The notes under the pieces were generated by a model. That model saw only the letters and a list, made by a program, of their open reading frames with translations, was not told the DNA's origin and searched no databases. From Flavobacteriaceae bacterium (GTDB lineage: Bacteria; Bacteroidota; Bacteroidia; Flavobacteriales; Flavobacteriaceae), in contig JAKITD010000014.1 of the NCBI GenBank assembly GCA_021648265.1, positions 1 to 52,101 on the forward strand: a stretch of DNA of 52,101 nucleotides. The letters are read 5' to 3'. Position 1 is the stretch's first letter, and each line of letters begins with the position of its first letter. The position numbers were made by a program, and so were the translations under genes. This document shows, piece by piece, positions 7,864 to 16,659 of this stretch.

Positions 7864-10185
7864 TTGCAAGAATATTTACAACAACTTAACGAAGCACAAT
7901 TGGCGCCTGTTTTACAAAAAGACGGGGCAATGATTGTTATTGCTGGTGCAGGCTCAGGAAAAACAAGAGTATTAACTTTCCGAATAGCCCATTTAATGCA
8001 TCAAGGCGTAGATCCATTTAATATTTTGTCTTTAACTTTTACCAACAAAGCAGCACGTGAAATGAAAACACGTATCTCAAGAATTGTTGGTGGAAGCGAA
8101 GCCAAAAATTTATGGATGGGAACTTTTCATAGTGTGTTTGCTAAAATTCTTAGGCATGAAGCCGATAAATTAGGCTATCCTTCTAACTTTACGATTTATG
8201 ATACTCAAGATTCACAATCTGTGATTCGTGCAGTGATTAAGGAAATGCATTTGGATAAAGACATCTACAAATACAAGCAGGTGTATTCTCGTATTTCTTC
8301 CTATAAAAACAGTTTAATTACGGTTAAAGCATACTTTAATAACCCAGAATTAATGGAAGCTGATGCCATGGCAAAAGTGCCAAGAATGGGTGATATTTAC
8401 AAAAGTTATGTAAATAAATGTTTTAAGGCAGGGGCGATGGATTTTGATGATTTATTGCTAAAAACCAACGAGTTACTAACTCGTTTTCCGGAAGTTTTAG
8501 CTAAATATCAAAATCGTTTTCGGTATATTTTGGTCGATGAGTATCAGGATACCAATCACAGTCAGTATTTAATTATTAAAGCTTTGAGTGATCGTTTTCA
8601 AAACATTTGCGTGGTAGGTGACGATGCCCAAAGTATTTATGCCTTTCGTGGTGCGAATATTAATAATATTTTAAACTTTCAGAAGGATTATGATGACGTG
8701 AAAGTCTTTCGATTAGAGCAAAATTACCGTTCCACCAAAAACATTGTAAATGCCGCCAATAGTATTATTGAAAAGAATAAAACTCGACTCGATAAAATAG
8801 TTTGGACAGCCAATGATGAAGGTACAAAAATTTTAGTCAATCGGAGTATGACTGACGGTGACGAAGGAAGATTTGTAGCAAGTACTATTTTTGAAACCAA
8901 GATGAATCATCAACTTGCCAATGGTGAGTTTGCAGTTTTATACCGTACCAATGCGCAATCCCGAGCTATTGAAGATGCTCTTCGGAAAAGAGATATTCCT
9001 TATAGAATTTATGGAGGATTGAGTTTTTACCAACGTAAAGAAATTAAAGATGTACTTTCCTATTTACGTATTTTAATCAATCCGAAAGATGAAGAAGCCT
9101 TAAAACGTGTGATTAATTATCCTGCTCGGGGTATTGGTCAGACAACTATTGAACGTTTAATTGTTATTGCCAACCAATACAATCGTTCTATTTTTGAAGT
9201 AATGCAGAATCTAGATAAAATTGAAATTCAGATTAACAAAGGAACCAAGTCGAAACTTCAAGATTTTGTAACAATGATTCAAAGTTTTCAGGTGCTCAAT
9301 CAAAACTACGATGTGTTTCAGATTACAGAACACGTAGTTAAAAAAACAGGACTTTTTACTGAATTAAAAAAAGACGGAACTCCCGAAGGAATTGCAAGAA
9401 TTGAAAATATTGAAGAGCTCTTAAACGGAATGAAAGATTTTGTGGAAGAGCAAAAAGAAATTGCAGATACTACAGGTTCTTTAGCAGAATTTTTAGAAGA
9501 TGTTGCTCTCGCCACAGATTTAGATAAGGAAACAAACGATGAGGATAAGGTGGCTTTAATGACAATTCATTTAGCCAAAGGATTGGAATTTCCGTATGTG
9601 TTTATTGTTGGTATGGAAGAAGATTTGTTCCCAAGTGGTATGAGTACGAACACCCGTAGTGAGTTGGAAGAAGAAAGGCGTTTGTTCTATGTGGCGGTTA
9701 CTAGAGCCGAAAAACAAGCCTATTTAACCTACACCCAATCGCGTTATCGTTGGGGAAAATTAATCGATGCAGAACCCAGCCGTTTTATTGAAGAAATTGA
9801 CGAAAGCTTTATAGAGTACCTGACGCCAATTACAGAAAACAGGTACAAACCTTTATTAGATGTCGATATTTTTGAAGAGGTAGATCATAGTAAACTGCGT
9901 TTGCGGAAACCTATATCTGGTAAAGCACCTACTTCACCTTCCTCTCAAAATAATTTACGAAAATTAAGAAGGATAAAACCTGTTACTAGTTCTGCTGATA
10001 AGAATATTAATTTAAAAGAATTAAACTTAGCAGTTAATACAATTGTTGAACATGTTCGCTTCGGGAAAGGATATATTACAAAAATTGAAGGAGTAGGAGC
10101 AGATACCAAAGCAGAAATTAATTTTGAAAATGGAGGACTTAAAAAGTTATTACTTCGTTTTGCAAAATTGAAAGTGATTAAATAA
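7864..10185 (+). CDS. pcrA: UvrD/PcrA-type superfamily 1 DNA helicase
   Basis: 3'-5' SF1A helicase of repair and replication. Motifs run in order: Walker A GAGSGKT (residues 28-34), DEYQDTN (motif II), GDDAQSIYAFRGA (III), QNYRSTKNI (IV), MTIHLAKGLEF (V) and FYVAVTRAEK (VI). The C-terminal tail ends in a Tudor-like module (VRFGKGYITKIEG), typical of PcrA/UvrD proteins that bind RNA polymerase. Length is 773 aa. The start is TTG: an in-frame stop lies at 7849-7851 and no ATG or GTG intervenes, while MQEYLQQLNEAQ matches the family N-terminus. It ends 1 bp before the convergent esterase gene. Confidence 0.95.
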   Translation: MQEYLQQLNEAQLAPVLQKDGAMIVIAGAGSGKTRVLTFRIAHLMHQGVDPFNILSLTFTNKAAREMKTRISRIVGGSEAKNLWMGTFHSVFAKILRHEADKLGYPSNFTIYDTQDSQSVIRAVIKEMHLDKDIYKYKQVYSRISSYKNSLITVKAYFNNPELMEADAMAKVPRMGDIYKSYVNKCFKAGAMDFDDLLLKTNELLTRFPEVLAKYQNRFRYILVDEYQDTNHSQYLIIKALSDRFQNICVVGDDAQSIYAFRGANINNILNFQKDYDDVKVFRLEQNYRSTKNIVNAANSIIEKNKTRLDKIVWTANDEGTKILVNRSMTDGDEGRFVASTIFETKMNHQLANGEFAVLYRTNAQSRAIEDALRKRDIPYRIYGGLSFYQRKEIKDVLSYLRILINPKDEEALKRVINYPARGIGQTTIERLIVIANQYNRSIFEVMQNLDKIEIQINKGTKSKLQDFVTMIQSFQVLNQNYDVFQITEHVVKKTGLFTELKKDGTPEGIARIENIEELLNGMKDFVEEQKEIADTTGSLAEFLEDVALATDLDKETNDEDKVALMTIHLAKGLEFPYVFIVGMEEDLFPSGMSTNTRSELEEERRLFYVAVTRAEKQAYLTYTQSRYRWGKLIDAEPSRFIEEIDESFIEYLTPITENRYKPLLDVDIFEEVDHSKLRLRKPISGKAPTSPSSQNNLRKLRRIKPVTSSADKNINLKELNLAVNTIVEHVRFGKGYITKIEGVGADTKAEINFENGGLKKLLLRFAKLKVIK

Positions 10186-10186
10186 A

Positions 10187-11086
10187 TTATTCCTCTATTG
10201 GTAAATGAGTATCAATAAAATTGGAGAGTTGCAATTGTAAGTCAAGTAAACTTGCTTCATCCCAATTACCGTGTCCTCCTTCATAAACTGTATAGCTATT
10301 TGTTATGGAAGCTTCAGATAAATTATATTTCAAAAGATTACCATTACTTAATGGAACTAATGGGTCTTCATTTCCGTAGAAAAGAATAGTAGGGCTACTA
10401 GAGAATGACACCTGAAAAGCGGGACTAGTAAGTTCAGCTAAATCGATGTTGTTAACATAAACATTTTCATCTATTAATACATCTAATAAAATATTAAATA
10501 GCGGGTTTTCTGAATAAAAAGGATCGGTAAAATCAGTAGGTCCAACAATATCTGCTACCATTTTCACTACATTATTTGTGTCATAAACATAATCATACAT
10601 TAATGAAATATGAGCTCCTGCGCTAGTTCCTATTAAACCAAATTCTGGTAAAACCTGTAAATCTTCTTTCTGATTAATAATTTGATCAATTACAAGGCCT
10701 ACATCTAAAAACTGATAAGGAAAAGCATGTATGATTGGAACTGAAGTGCTTGCCAAAACATAGTTGATATTTACAATAGCGTGATTTGGATGAAGTAATT
10801 GAAGAGTAGGAATAAAATACTCCATATCTGCTTTATCTCCACTTGTCCATCCACCACCGTGAACTAAAACAATTATTTTAGTTTTATCTGAAGTTCGTCC
10901 TGCTGGGAGGTAAATATCATACACTTGTTGTGAATTTTCTCCGTAGGAAACATTTAATATGGTTTCAGCAGTTAGTGATTCTTCTTCAATAATTTCAGTT
11001 TCAATATTGGTATCATCTGAAGAACAAGCTGTAAAAAATAACGCAGTACTATAGATTAGTAGGAGTATGTAAAATATTTTTTTCAT
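10187..11086 (-). CDS. Alpha/beta-hydrolase lipoprotein (esterase/lipase of the BD-FAE/HSL type)
   Basis: Serine esterase exported as a lipoprotein: the signal peptide ends with lipobox FFTAC, followed by CSSDDTN. The oxyanion motif is HGGGW (VLVHGGGWTSGDK), the nucleophile elbow GTSAGA, the acidic residue probably Asp in GNEDPLVPLSN, and the His in EGGHGNWDE. The spacing fits carboxylesterases acting on small esters. Length is 299 aa. It stands alone, convergent with pcrA and with a stop-to-stop gap of 1 bp. The substrate is unknown; Ser-Ser-Asp-Asp after the Cys is common in Bacteroidota lipoproteins. Confidence 0.87.
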   Translation of the reverse strand: MKKIFYILLLIYSTALFFTACSSDDTNIETEIIEEESLTAETILNVSYGENSQQVYDIYLPAGRTSDKTKIIVLVHGGGWTSGDKADMEYFIPTLQLLHPNHAIVNINYVLASTSVPIIHAFPYQFLDVGLVIDQIINQKEDLQVLPEFGLIGTSAGAHISLMYDYVYDTNNVVKMVADIVGPTDFTDPFYSENPLFNILLDVLIDENVYVNNIDLAELTSPAFQVSFSSSPTILFYGNEDPLVPLSNGNLLKYNLSEASITNSYTVYEGGHGNWDEASLLDLQLQLSNFIDTHLPIEE

Positions 11087-11202
11087 AGCTAACTTTTATT
11101 ATTTAACGGTAAAATATTAGATTTATGTTTTTGGTTTCTAATTCTAATAGATTTCAGAAAAAAACCATTAGTTTTATATCAACAATTAAACCAAAATAAA
11201 AG

Positions 11203-11820
11203 ATGGCTGAGTTTATAAAACTTTACGAGGACAATCCTGATGAAAATAAAATTAAAAAAGTAGCCGATGTATTACGAAAAGGAGGGTTGGTGATTTTTCC
11301 CAGTGACTCTGTGTATGCCTTAGGCTGTGATATTACCAATAATAAAGCACTAGAAAAAGTAGCTAGAATAAAAGGTGTGAAATTAGAAAAAGCTAATTTT
11401 TCGTTTGTTTGCGATAGTATTAGTAATATTTCGGACTATGTAAAGCATATAAGTACGAGTACTTTTAAAATATTAAAGCGTGCGTTGCCAGGACCATATA
11501 CTTTTATATTACCTGGAAATAACAACCTCCCAAAGGTTTTTAAAAAGAAAAAAGAAGTTGGAATTCGTGTTCCAGACAATGCAATCATCTTAGCAATTGT
11601 TAGAGAATTAGGGAACCCAATTATTTCAACATCTATTTATGATGAAGATGAAATTATTGAATATACTACCGATCCAGAATTGATTTATGAAAAATGGGAA
11701 AAGCTGGTAGATATTGTCATAGATGGCGGTTATGGAGGGAATGTTCCTTCAACAGTCATTAATCTTTGTGGAGATGAACCTGAATTGATAAGAGAAGGTA
11801 AAGGGAGTTTGGAGGTGTAA
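11203..11820 (+). CDS. YrdC/Sua5/YciO family protein (putative L-threonylcarbamoyladenylate synthase)
   Basis: A YrdC-fold protein of 205 aa: PSDSVYALGCD near the N-terminus is the family's PTDTVYGLGCD motif, and LPGPYTFILPG and GIRVPDN follow. The enzyme makes threonylcarbamoyl-AMP for t6A at position 37 of tRNA. The segment RIKGVKLEKANFSFVC lacks the clean KxR...SxN signature of TsaC and looks more like YciO, so this may be the YciO paralogue, not the main TsaC. tsaE, which acts later in t6A synthesis, is at 27.5 kb. A strong bidirectional terminator follows. Confidence 0.85.
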   Translation: MAEFIKLYEDNPDENKIKKVADVLRKGGLVIFPSDSVYALGCDITNNKALEKVARIKGVKLEKANFSFVCDSISNISDYVKHISTSTFKILKRALPGPYTFILPGNNNLPKVFKKKKEVGIRVPDNAIILAIVRELGNPIISTSIYDEDEIIEYTTDPELIYEKWEKLVDIVIDGGYGGNVPSTVINLCGDEPELIREGKGSLEV

Positions 11821-11835
11821 ACTTGATATTATTAA

Positions 11836-11870
11836 ACTATAAAGCCCAGCTAAAAGCTGGGCTTTATAGT
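11836..11870. terminator. Bidirectional rho-independent terminator
   Basis: Perfect 15-bp stem (actataaagcccagc at 11836-11850 with its complement at 11856-11870) and a 5-nt taaaa loop. A/T-rich arms give T-runs on both strands. It sits between the convergent YrdC and OmpA genes. Confidence 0.85.
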
Positions 11871-11886
11871 TTGTATCTTACTGTTT

Positions 11887-12780
11887 TTAGTTTCCTTCTT
11901 CAACTTCTTCAACTTTTTCTGAATTTTCCTCTCCAGAAAGAGTTTTCATTTCAGTTTCTATCATTTCATAAAATTGATCAATTTTTGGCAAAATATAAAT
12001 TTTCGTTCTTCGATTAATAGATTTATTTTCAGCACTGTCGTTAGCTACTAAAGGTACAAATTCACTTCGACCAGCTGCAATCATTTGAGCAGGGTTTGCT
12101 CCAAGTTCTACTAATTTTCGTACAACAGCGGTAGAACGTTTTGCACTTAAATCCCAGTTATCTATTAAAATTCCTTTCTTGTAAGGGTCATTATCAGTAT
12201 GCCCTTCTACCAATGCCTCAAAGTCTGGCTTGCCATTAATAACAGTAGCTACTTTTCCAAGAATTTCATTAGCTCTTGAAGATAAGTGGTAGCTTCCGCT
12301 TTTAAATAATACCTTATCGCTTAAAGAAATAAAAACCACACCTTTTTCAACATTAATCTCAATATCCTCATCATCTAGTCCAACCTCTTTTTTAAGGCTT
12401 GTAACTAAGGCAAGCGTTACACTATCTTTTTTTGTTAAAGCATCTTGTAGTCTATTTATTTTGAGTTCTTTTTCTTTAAGACTTTCTAAAGATTTTTCAA
12501 GATTTGATGCACCTAGTTTTGTTAAGATTGTCAAATCTTTTGAACTTTGGATTAAATTGCTTTTATCATTTCTTAAATTTAATAATTGTTCTTCTAGAGA
12601 AGAAATACGAACACTAGCTGCTGATTTATCAGATAGACAACTATTCAGTTTTACAGTTGCTGTATTTAACAAATCTTGGGTGTTTCGTTGTTTTCCTTCT
12701 AATTCAGCGAATTTTTTATTTGATACGCAAGAAGTAAAAAGGATGCTTGAAACGGCTAAAAGCATAAGAATTTTTTTCAT
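11887..12780 (-). CDS. OmpA family outer-membrane lipoprotein with coiled coil
   Basis: A 297-aa lipoprotein (lipobox LFTSC), with a long heptad-rich central region (residues about 25-125) and a C-terminal OmpA/MotB peptidoglycan-binding domain: VEGHTDNDPYK, NWDLSAKRSTAVV, AAGRSEF and NKSINRRTKIYI, with the conserved Asp and Arg that contact meso-diaminopimelate. It is probably anchored in the outer membrane and tethered to peptidoglycan across the coiled coil. The tail is acidic (EKVEEVEEGN). A TAATTTTG promoter box lies 25 nt before the start. Downstream of the glycosyltransferase gene in the same direction. Confidence 0.9.
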   Translation of the reverse strand: MKKILMLLAVSSILFTSCVSNKKFAELEGKQRNTQDLLNTATVKLNSCLSDKSAASVRISSLEEQLLNLRNDKSNLIQSSKDLTILTKLGASNLEKSLESLKEKELKINRLQDALTKKDSVTLALVTSLKKEVGLDDEDIEINVEKGVVFISLSDKVLFKSGSYHLSSRANEILGKVATVINGKPDFEALVEGHTDNDPYKKGILIDNWDLSAKRSTAVVRKLVELGANPAQMIAAGRSEFVPLVANDSAENKSINRRTKIYILPKIDQFYEMIETEMKTLSGEENSEKVEEVEEGN

Positions 12781-12804
12781 AATTATAGTTATTTAAATAT
12801 TATT

Positions 12805-12812
12805 CAAAATTA
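12805..12812 (-). promoter_or_regulatory. Bacteroidota -7 box TAATTTTG before the OmpA gene
   Basis: Exact TANNTTTG match on the minus strand, 25 nt before the OmpA gene start, the usual distance in this window (about 20-35 nt). Confidence 0.5.
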
Positions 12813-12861
12813 TTAAAAGCATCTTTACTAAAAAATTAATAAACACTTTTTTAAGAAAACT

Positions 12862-13857
12862 TTAATTTAGTTGTTTAAAGATACGTTTTTTTCTTAAATA
12901 ATAACCTAAAACAATAGATTTTGTATCATAGTATTTTAAATCTGAAGCAATTTCCCTGCGTTTTATTAAATAGTTAGGTATCAGGCGGTAAAAACTAAAA
13001 TGTGCCTTTATAATTGCTAAAGTATGTGTCCGTTTTCCTTGTAAAACAAAGAGTATTCCTGCAAATCCGTCCAATACTAATCTTGTGAAAATTAGCAACC
13101 AAACTTTTGGTCCTTTCACGTTTTTAAGTAACATTAATAAGGTATTTCTAAAATTATAGAATGTTTTTTTAGAATTTGAAGCAGATAAAGTAGCACCACC
13201 TACATGAAAAACAGTAGCATTGCCAATATATTTTATTTTACCTCCTTGACTTTGCATTCGCCAACAAAGATCTATTTCTTCTTGATGTGCAAAAAAATCT
13301 TCATCAAACCCTCCAGTTTTGGTAAAAGCATCCTTTTTAATAAAAAGACAAGCACCTGTTGCCCAAAAAATATTAATCACATCATTGTATTGATTGTTGT
13401 CTTTTTCAATGGAGTTAAAAATTCTACCTCGACAATATGGATAACCGAATTTATCAATAAATCCTCCAGCTGCTCCTGCATATTCAAAATATTCCTTGTT
13501 TTTATAATCTAATATTTTAGGTTGTGCGGCAACTAAATTTATATCTTTTTTAAATTCTAAAATAATCGGGTTTATCCAGTTTTTAGTAACTTCTACATCG
13601 CTATTTAAAAGAATAAAAATATCTTCAGAAAGGTTTTTCAAAGCATCGTTATAACCTTTTGCATAACCACCGTTAGTATTGTTTTGAATGATTTTTACAT
13701 TTGGAAAATTTTGTTGAATAAACAGAACAGAATCGTCTGTAGAAGCATTATCGGCAACGTAAATGTTAGCTTCTTCAGAATATTTTATAACGATAGGTAA
13801 AAATTGTTTCAGTAATTTTTCCCCATTCCAATTAAGTATAACAACTGCTACGTTCAT
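12862..13857 (-). CDS. Glycosyltransferase family 2 protein
   Basis: GT-A fold glycosyltransferase of 331 aa. The nucleotide-sugar motif VAVVILNWNG starts the protein; YVADNASTDDS and the metal-binding LLNSDVEV (D-x-D equivalent) follow, then the acceptor-side motif GGFDEDFFAHQEEIDLCWRM. A hydrophobic stretch near the C-terminus (VWLLIFTRLVLDGFAGILFVL) suggests membrane association. The pattern is that of rhamnosyl- or other hexosyl-transferases for cell-surface glycans. No other glycan genes are adjacent, so the acceptor is unknown. Confidence 0.88.
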   Translation of the reverse strand: MNVAVVILNWNGEKLLKQFLPIVIKYSEEANIYVADNASTDDSVLFIQQNFPNVKIIQNNTNGGYAKGYNDALKNLSEDIFILLNSDVEVTKNWINPIILEFKKDINLVAAQPKILDYKNKEYFEYAGAAGGFIDKFGYPYCRGRIFNSIEKDNNQYNDVINIFWATGACLFIKKDAFTKTGGFDEDFFAHQEEIDLCWRMQSQGGKIKYIGNATVFHVGGATLSASNSKKTFYNFRNTLLMLLKNVKGPKVWLLIFTRLVLDGFAGILFVLQGKRTHTLAIIKAHFSFYRLIPNYLIKRREIASDLKYYDTKSIVLGYYLRKKRIFKQLN

Positions 13858-13950
13858 ATTGCAAAGAAAAACTAATAATTTTCAATTAGCAATAAAATTA
13901 TTTTTTCATAATAAGTTTTTTAAAGGAGTTGTTTTTAGTAAGCTTTGGAG

Positions 13951-14397
13951 TTAAATTTTATAGGAGGGTAATTCCTTTAAAAAAATATAATTTTCATTTT
14001 CATAATCCATCTGGCAAAAATAATGTTCCAACCCGTTGCTAATAAATAAGTAATCGGCATTTAAAACAAAATTATAACGAGCAATTTGATCGAAAGTTTG
14101 TTGGTTTATTTTTATGGAAGGAGCCTTACATTCCACTATAATATGAATACTTCCATCCTTGTTAAAAACAACAATGTCGTAGCGTTTGATGGTGTTGATA
14201 AGTTTTATTTGCTTTTCTATATTAATTAAAGAAATAGGATATTCTTTTTCAGAAATTAAAAAATGAATAACATGTTGTCGAACCCATTCTTCGGGAGTTA
14301 AAGCGACAAACTTTTTTCTGATAATATCAAAAATCAACGTTTTATTTTCGTTACTTTTGAAACGGAATTTATATTTTGGAAAGTTGAGATTTTGCAC
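13951..14397 (-). CDS. Small PD-(D/E)XK protein with HsdR N-terminal-like domain
   Basis: A 148-aa protein resembling the type I restriction enzyme R-subunit N-terminal nuclease domain. The core is visible as RYDIVVFNKDGSIHIIVECKAP, giving the D...ExK active site, plus the preceding LTPEEWVRQHVIHFL helix. It has no helicase motor and no hsdM or hsdS neighbours. Stand-alone copies are widespread in Bacteroidota beside holA, and their role is unknown. The start is GTG (14395-14397) with agg just before it. It diverges from holA. Confidence 0.8.
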   Translation of the reverse strand: MQNLNFPKYKFRFKSNENKTLIFDIIRKKFVALTPEEWVRQHVIHFLISEKEYPISLINIEKQIKLINTIKRYDIVVFNKDGSIHIIVECKAPSIKINQQTFDQIARYNFVLNADYLFISNGLEHYFCQMDYENENYIFLKELPSYKI

Positions 14398-14459
14398 CCT
14401 GCAAGATACCTTATTTCAGAAAAAAAAGTAATTGTAATTAAAAATAATCAATAAATATT

Positions 14460-15461
14460 GTGTCTCTAGAAAAAGTAAAACATATTGTTGCTGATATTAA
14501 AAAAGGAAACATAAAACCCATTTACTTTTTAATGGGAGAGGAGGCGTATTATATAGATGCACTTTCAAAATTTATAGAAGACAATATTCTTTCTGATGAA
14601 GAAAAAGGTTTTAACCAAACTGTTTTTTATGGTCGTGATGTGAAAATTGAAGACATCGTAAGTACCGCTAAACGTTTTCCGATGATGGCAGAACGACAGG
14701 TAGTGATTGTAAAAGAAGCGCAGGATTTATCAAGAACTATTGAGAATTTAGCTCCATACATTGAAAACCCACAACCTACCACTGTATTGGTAATTTGTTA
14801 TAAATATAAAAAACTCGATAAACGAAAGAAAATCTATAAATCAATTGCGAAAAATGGAGTTATTTTTGAAAGTAAGAAATTATATGATAATCAAATTCCT
14901 GATTGGATTAGAAGAGTTTTAACTGGAAAAGGATATACCATATCTCCAAAAGCATCACAAATGTTGGTGGAGTTTTTAGGAAACGATTTAGGAAAAATTA
15001 ATAATGAACTAGAAAAACTTCAACTAATTGTAAAATCTGGAGAGCAAATTTCAGCCCAGATTATTGAAGAAAATATAGGTATAAGTAAGGATTATAATAA
15101 CTTTGAATTACTAAATGCAATCGCCCGAAGAGATATGAAAAAAGCCTTCGGAATTATTCAGTATTTTGCACACGACCCTAAAAATCACCCTACAGTTGTA
15201 ACGGTTTCAACATTATTTGGCTTTTTTTCAAAAGTGATGAAATACCATGCACTTTCTAACAAATCACAAGCACCAAAAGCATTAGGAGTTCATCCTTTTT
15301 TTATTAAAGATTATGAAATAGCCGCAAGAAATTACCCGATGCGAAAAGTGAGTTCAGTAATTGCTTCTATCAGAGAAATTGATGTAAAAAGCAAAGGAGT
15401 AGGGGCAAATTTAACTCAAGCAGATTTATTAAAAGAATTATTAGTGAAAGTGGTGGCTTAG
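14460..15461 (+). CDS. holA: DNA polymerase III subunit delta
   Basis: The delta subunit opens the beta clamp in the clamp loader. The 333-aa sequence begins with the family motif KPIYFLMGEEAYYIDALSKFI and has the beta-binding region FNQTVFYGRD..., MMAERQVVIVKEAQDL and the C-terminal ELLVKVV collar helix. Length fits the family. The start is GTG at 14460. It is convergent with the DoxX pseudogene; 2 bp separate its stop from the pseudogene's stop. Confidence 0.93.
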   Translation: MSLEKVKHIVADIKKGNIKPIYFLMGEEAYYIDALSKFIEDNILSDEEKGFNQTVFYGRDVKIEDIVSTAKRFPMMAERQVVIVKEAQDLSRTIENLAPYIENPQPTTVLVICYKYKKLDKRKKIYKSIAKNGVIFESKKLYDNQIPDWIRRVLTGKGYTISPKASQMLVEFLGNDLGKINNELEKLQLIVKSGEQISAQIIEENIGISKDYNNFELLNAIARRDMKKAFGIIQYFAHDPKNHPTVVTVSTLFGFFSKVMKYHALSNKSQAPKALGVHPFFIKDYEIAARNYPMRKVSSVIASIREIDVKSKGVGANLTQADLLKELLVKVVA

Positions 15462-15463
15462 TA

Positions 15464-15828
15464 TTATTTTCTTATCGAATATTTTCCGCTCCCTAAGATA
15501 GCTATCGCAGAAAACGCAATCAAATACAAAACAGCCAATTCGCGTTCCATAATTGGAGTTCCTTTATGAACAACAAAAACAGCAACTAACATCATAATAA
15601 TTGGAGGAATACTTGCCCATTTTACTTTAAAACCAATAATTATTATTCAGCAAATAACACTAAAATTAAAGATAAGGTAGAGCGTAAACCAATTGGGTTT
15701 GGAAATTTTCCTCCCGAATCTAATAATACTTCAGTTTTTTCAAGTCCGTGAAGTAATAAAAAAACCGAAAATGCTACTCGTAAAACAAATAATCCTAAAT
15801 TATCTTTGTTAAAATATTTCGTTTTCAA
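15464..15828 (-). pseudogene. DoxX family membrane protein, frameshifted
   Basis: The first frame (15643-15828) reads a DoxX start, LGLFVLRVAFSVFLLLHGLEK, to LSLILVLFAE and then hits a stop. In another frame the rest of the protein continues at once: IIIGFKVKWASIPPIIMM, then LVAVFVVHKGTP, then LYLIAFSAIAILGSGKYSIRK to a stop at 15464-15466. Five to seven residues that normally join the two parts are missing, so a small deletion (roughly 14-20 bp) with a frameshift near 15640 has broken the gene. DoxX proteins are small four-helix membrane proteins. Whether the damage is real or a sequencing error cannot be told from here. Confidence 0.8.
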
Positions 15829-15946
15829 TAGAGCTTGTTAAAGGGCAGAATATTATTTACATCTAATTTCTGTTATAAAATAAGATGAATTAGTATTATT
15901 TATGTAAAAAGTGATTTATATCATATTTTTGAGTTTGTTCTTTTTC

Positions 15947-15954
15947 TATTTTTG
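15947..15954 (+). promoter_or_regulatory. Bacteroidota -7 box TATTTTTG before the beta-barrel gene
   Basis: Exact TANNTTTG match 30 nt before the ATG at 15985. TTG trinucleotides lie upstream, but not at the ideal 19-nt spacing. Confidence 0.5.
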
Positions 15955-15984
15955 ACAAAAATATAACAATTAACAAATCTAAAA

Positions 15985-16539
15985 ATGAAAAAAACAATCT
16001 TATTATCAATTATCGCAATCTTTGCATTTACAAACATAAATGCTCAAGAAGAAACAAGTTCTCAAGGCTTTAAAGGGGTTTGGTGGGGACTAGGTCAATT
16101 AGAATATTCGAACTACGAAGGGAATGAAGGAACAGACACTAGCTCGTTTACAATTTTACCTGTCGTTGGAACATTTATTTCTCCAACAATTACTGTTGGT
16201 TTAGGAGCTGGTTATACATCTACTACAGTTGGAGATGATGATGCAGTTGGTGCCTTTATTGTAATGCCACTAGTTAGAAAATACTGGGGGATTACAGACA
16301 AATTCTTTCTTTTTGCACAAGGAGATACACCAATTACAATTGGAGAAGACTCTAAGAGTTACGGTTTTAATGTTCGTCCAGGGATAGATTATTTTATAGG
16401 CGGTAGTTTTACTATTGAAGCTACATTTGGACAATTTGGCTATAAGATTACCGATCCAGATATTGGTGACTCTACAGGAACTACATCGTTAGGCTTTAAT
16501 ATGATGAACGTTAACTTTGGACTTAAATACTTGTTTTAA
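15985..16539 (+). CDS. Small outer-membrane beta-barrel protein
   Basis: A 184-aa secreted protein with a clear signal peptide (MKKTILLSIIAIFAFTNINA, cleavage before QEET). Alternating Gly/aromatic strands follow, and the protein ends in LGFNMMNVNFGLKYLF, with a terminal Phe as the outer-membrane insertion signal. It looks like an eight-stranded OmpW/OmpX-type barrel of the outer membrane beta-barrel superfamily. No ligand is evident. It is monocistronic: its own promoter box stands upstream and a terminator downstream. Confidence 0.82.
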   Translation: MKKTILLSIIAIFAFTNINAQEETSSQGFKGVWWGLGQLEYSNYEGNEGTDTSSFTILPVVGTFISPTITVGLGAGYTSTTVGDDDAVGAFIVMPLVRKYWGITDKFFLFAQGDTPITIGEDSKSYGFNVRPGIDYFIGGSFTIEATFGQFGYKITDPDIGDSTGTTSLGFNMMNVNFGLKYLF

Positions 16540-16594
16540 TAGTTCCTTGAGTGATTAAGTCAAACATTTTATAATTTACCAAATATAACCAATC

Positions 16595-16626
16595 AAAAAA
16601 CGCTTAACTTATGTTGAGCGTTTTTT
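16595..16626 (+). terminator. Rho-independent terminator after the beta-barrel gene
   Basis: Arms aaaaaacgcttaac (16595-16608) and gttgagcgtttttt (16613-16626), one G-T pair, 4-nt loop, ending in a T-run. Confidence 0.8.
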
Positions 16627-16634
16627 ATTATTTG

Positions 16635-16642
16635 TATTTTTG
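16635..16642 (+). promoter_or_regulatory. Bacteroidota promoter for menA (TTG, 18 nt, TATTTTTG)
   Basis: TATTTTTG lies 17 nt before the menA ATG. A TTG at 16614-16616 stands 18 nt upstream, near the -33 optimum, and lies inside the preceding terminator hairpin. Confidence 0.5.
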
Positions 16643-16659
16643 TAGTAAAAGAGAAATAC

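Noticed and set aside
13951..14397. A restriction-modification system
   Set aside because: Only a 148-aa HsdR_N-like protein is present; there is no helicase, methylase or specificity gene. Stand-alone copies next to holA are common, so I do not call a defence system.
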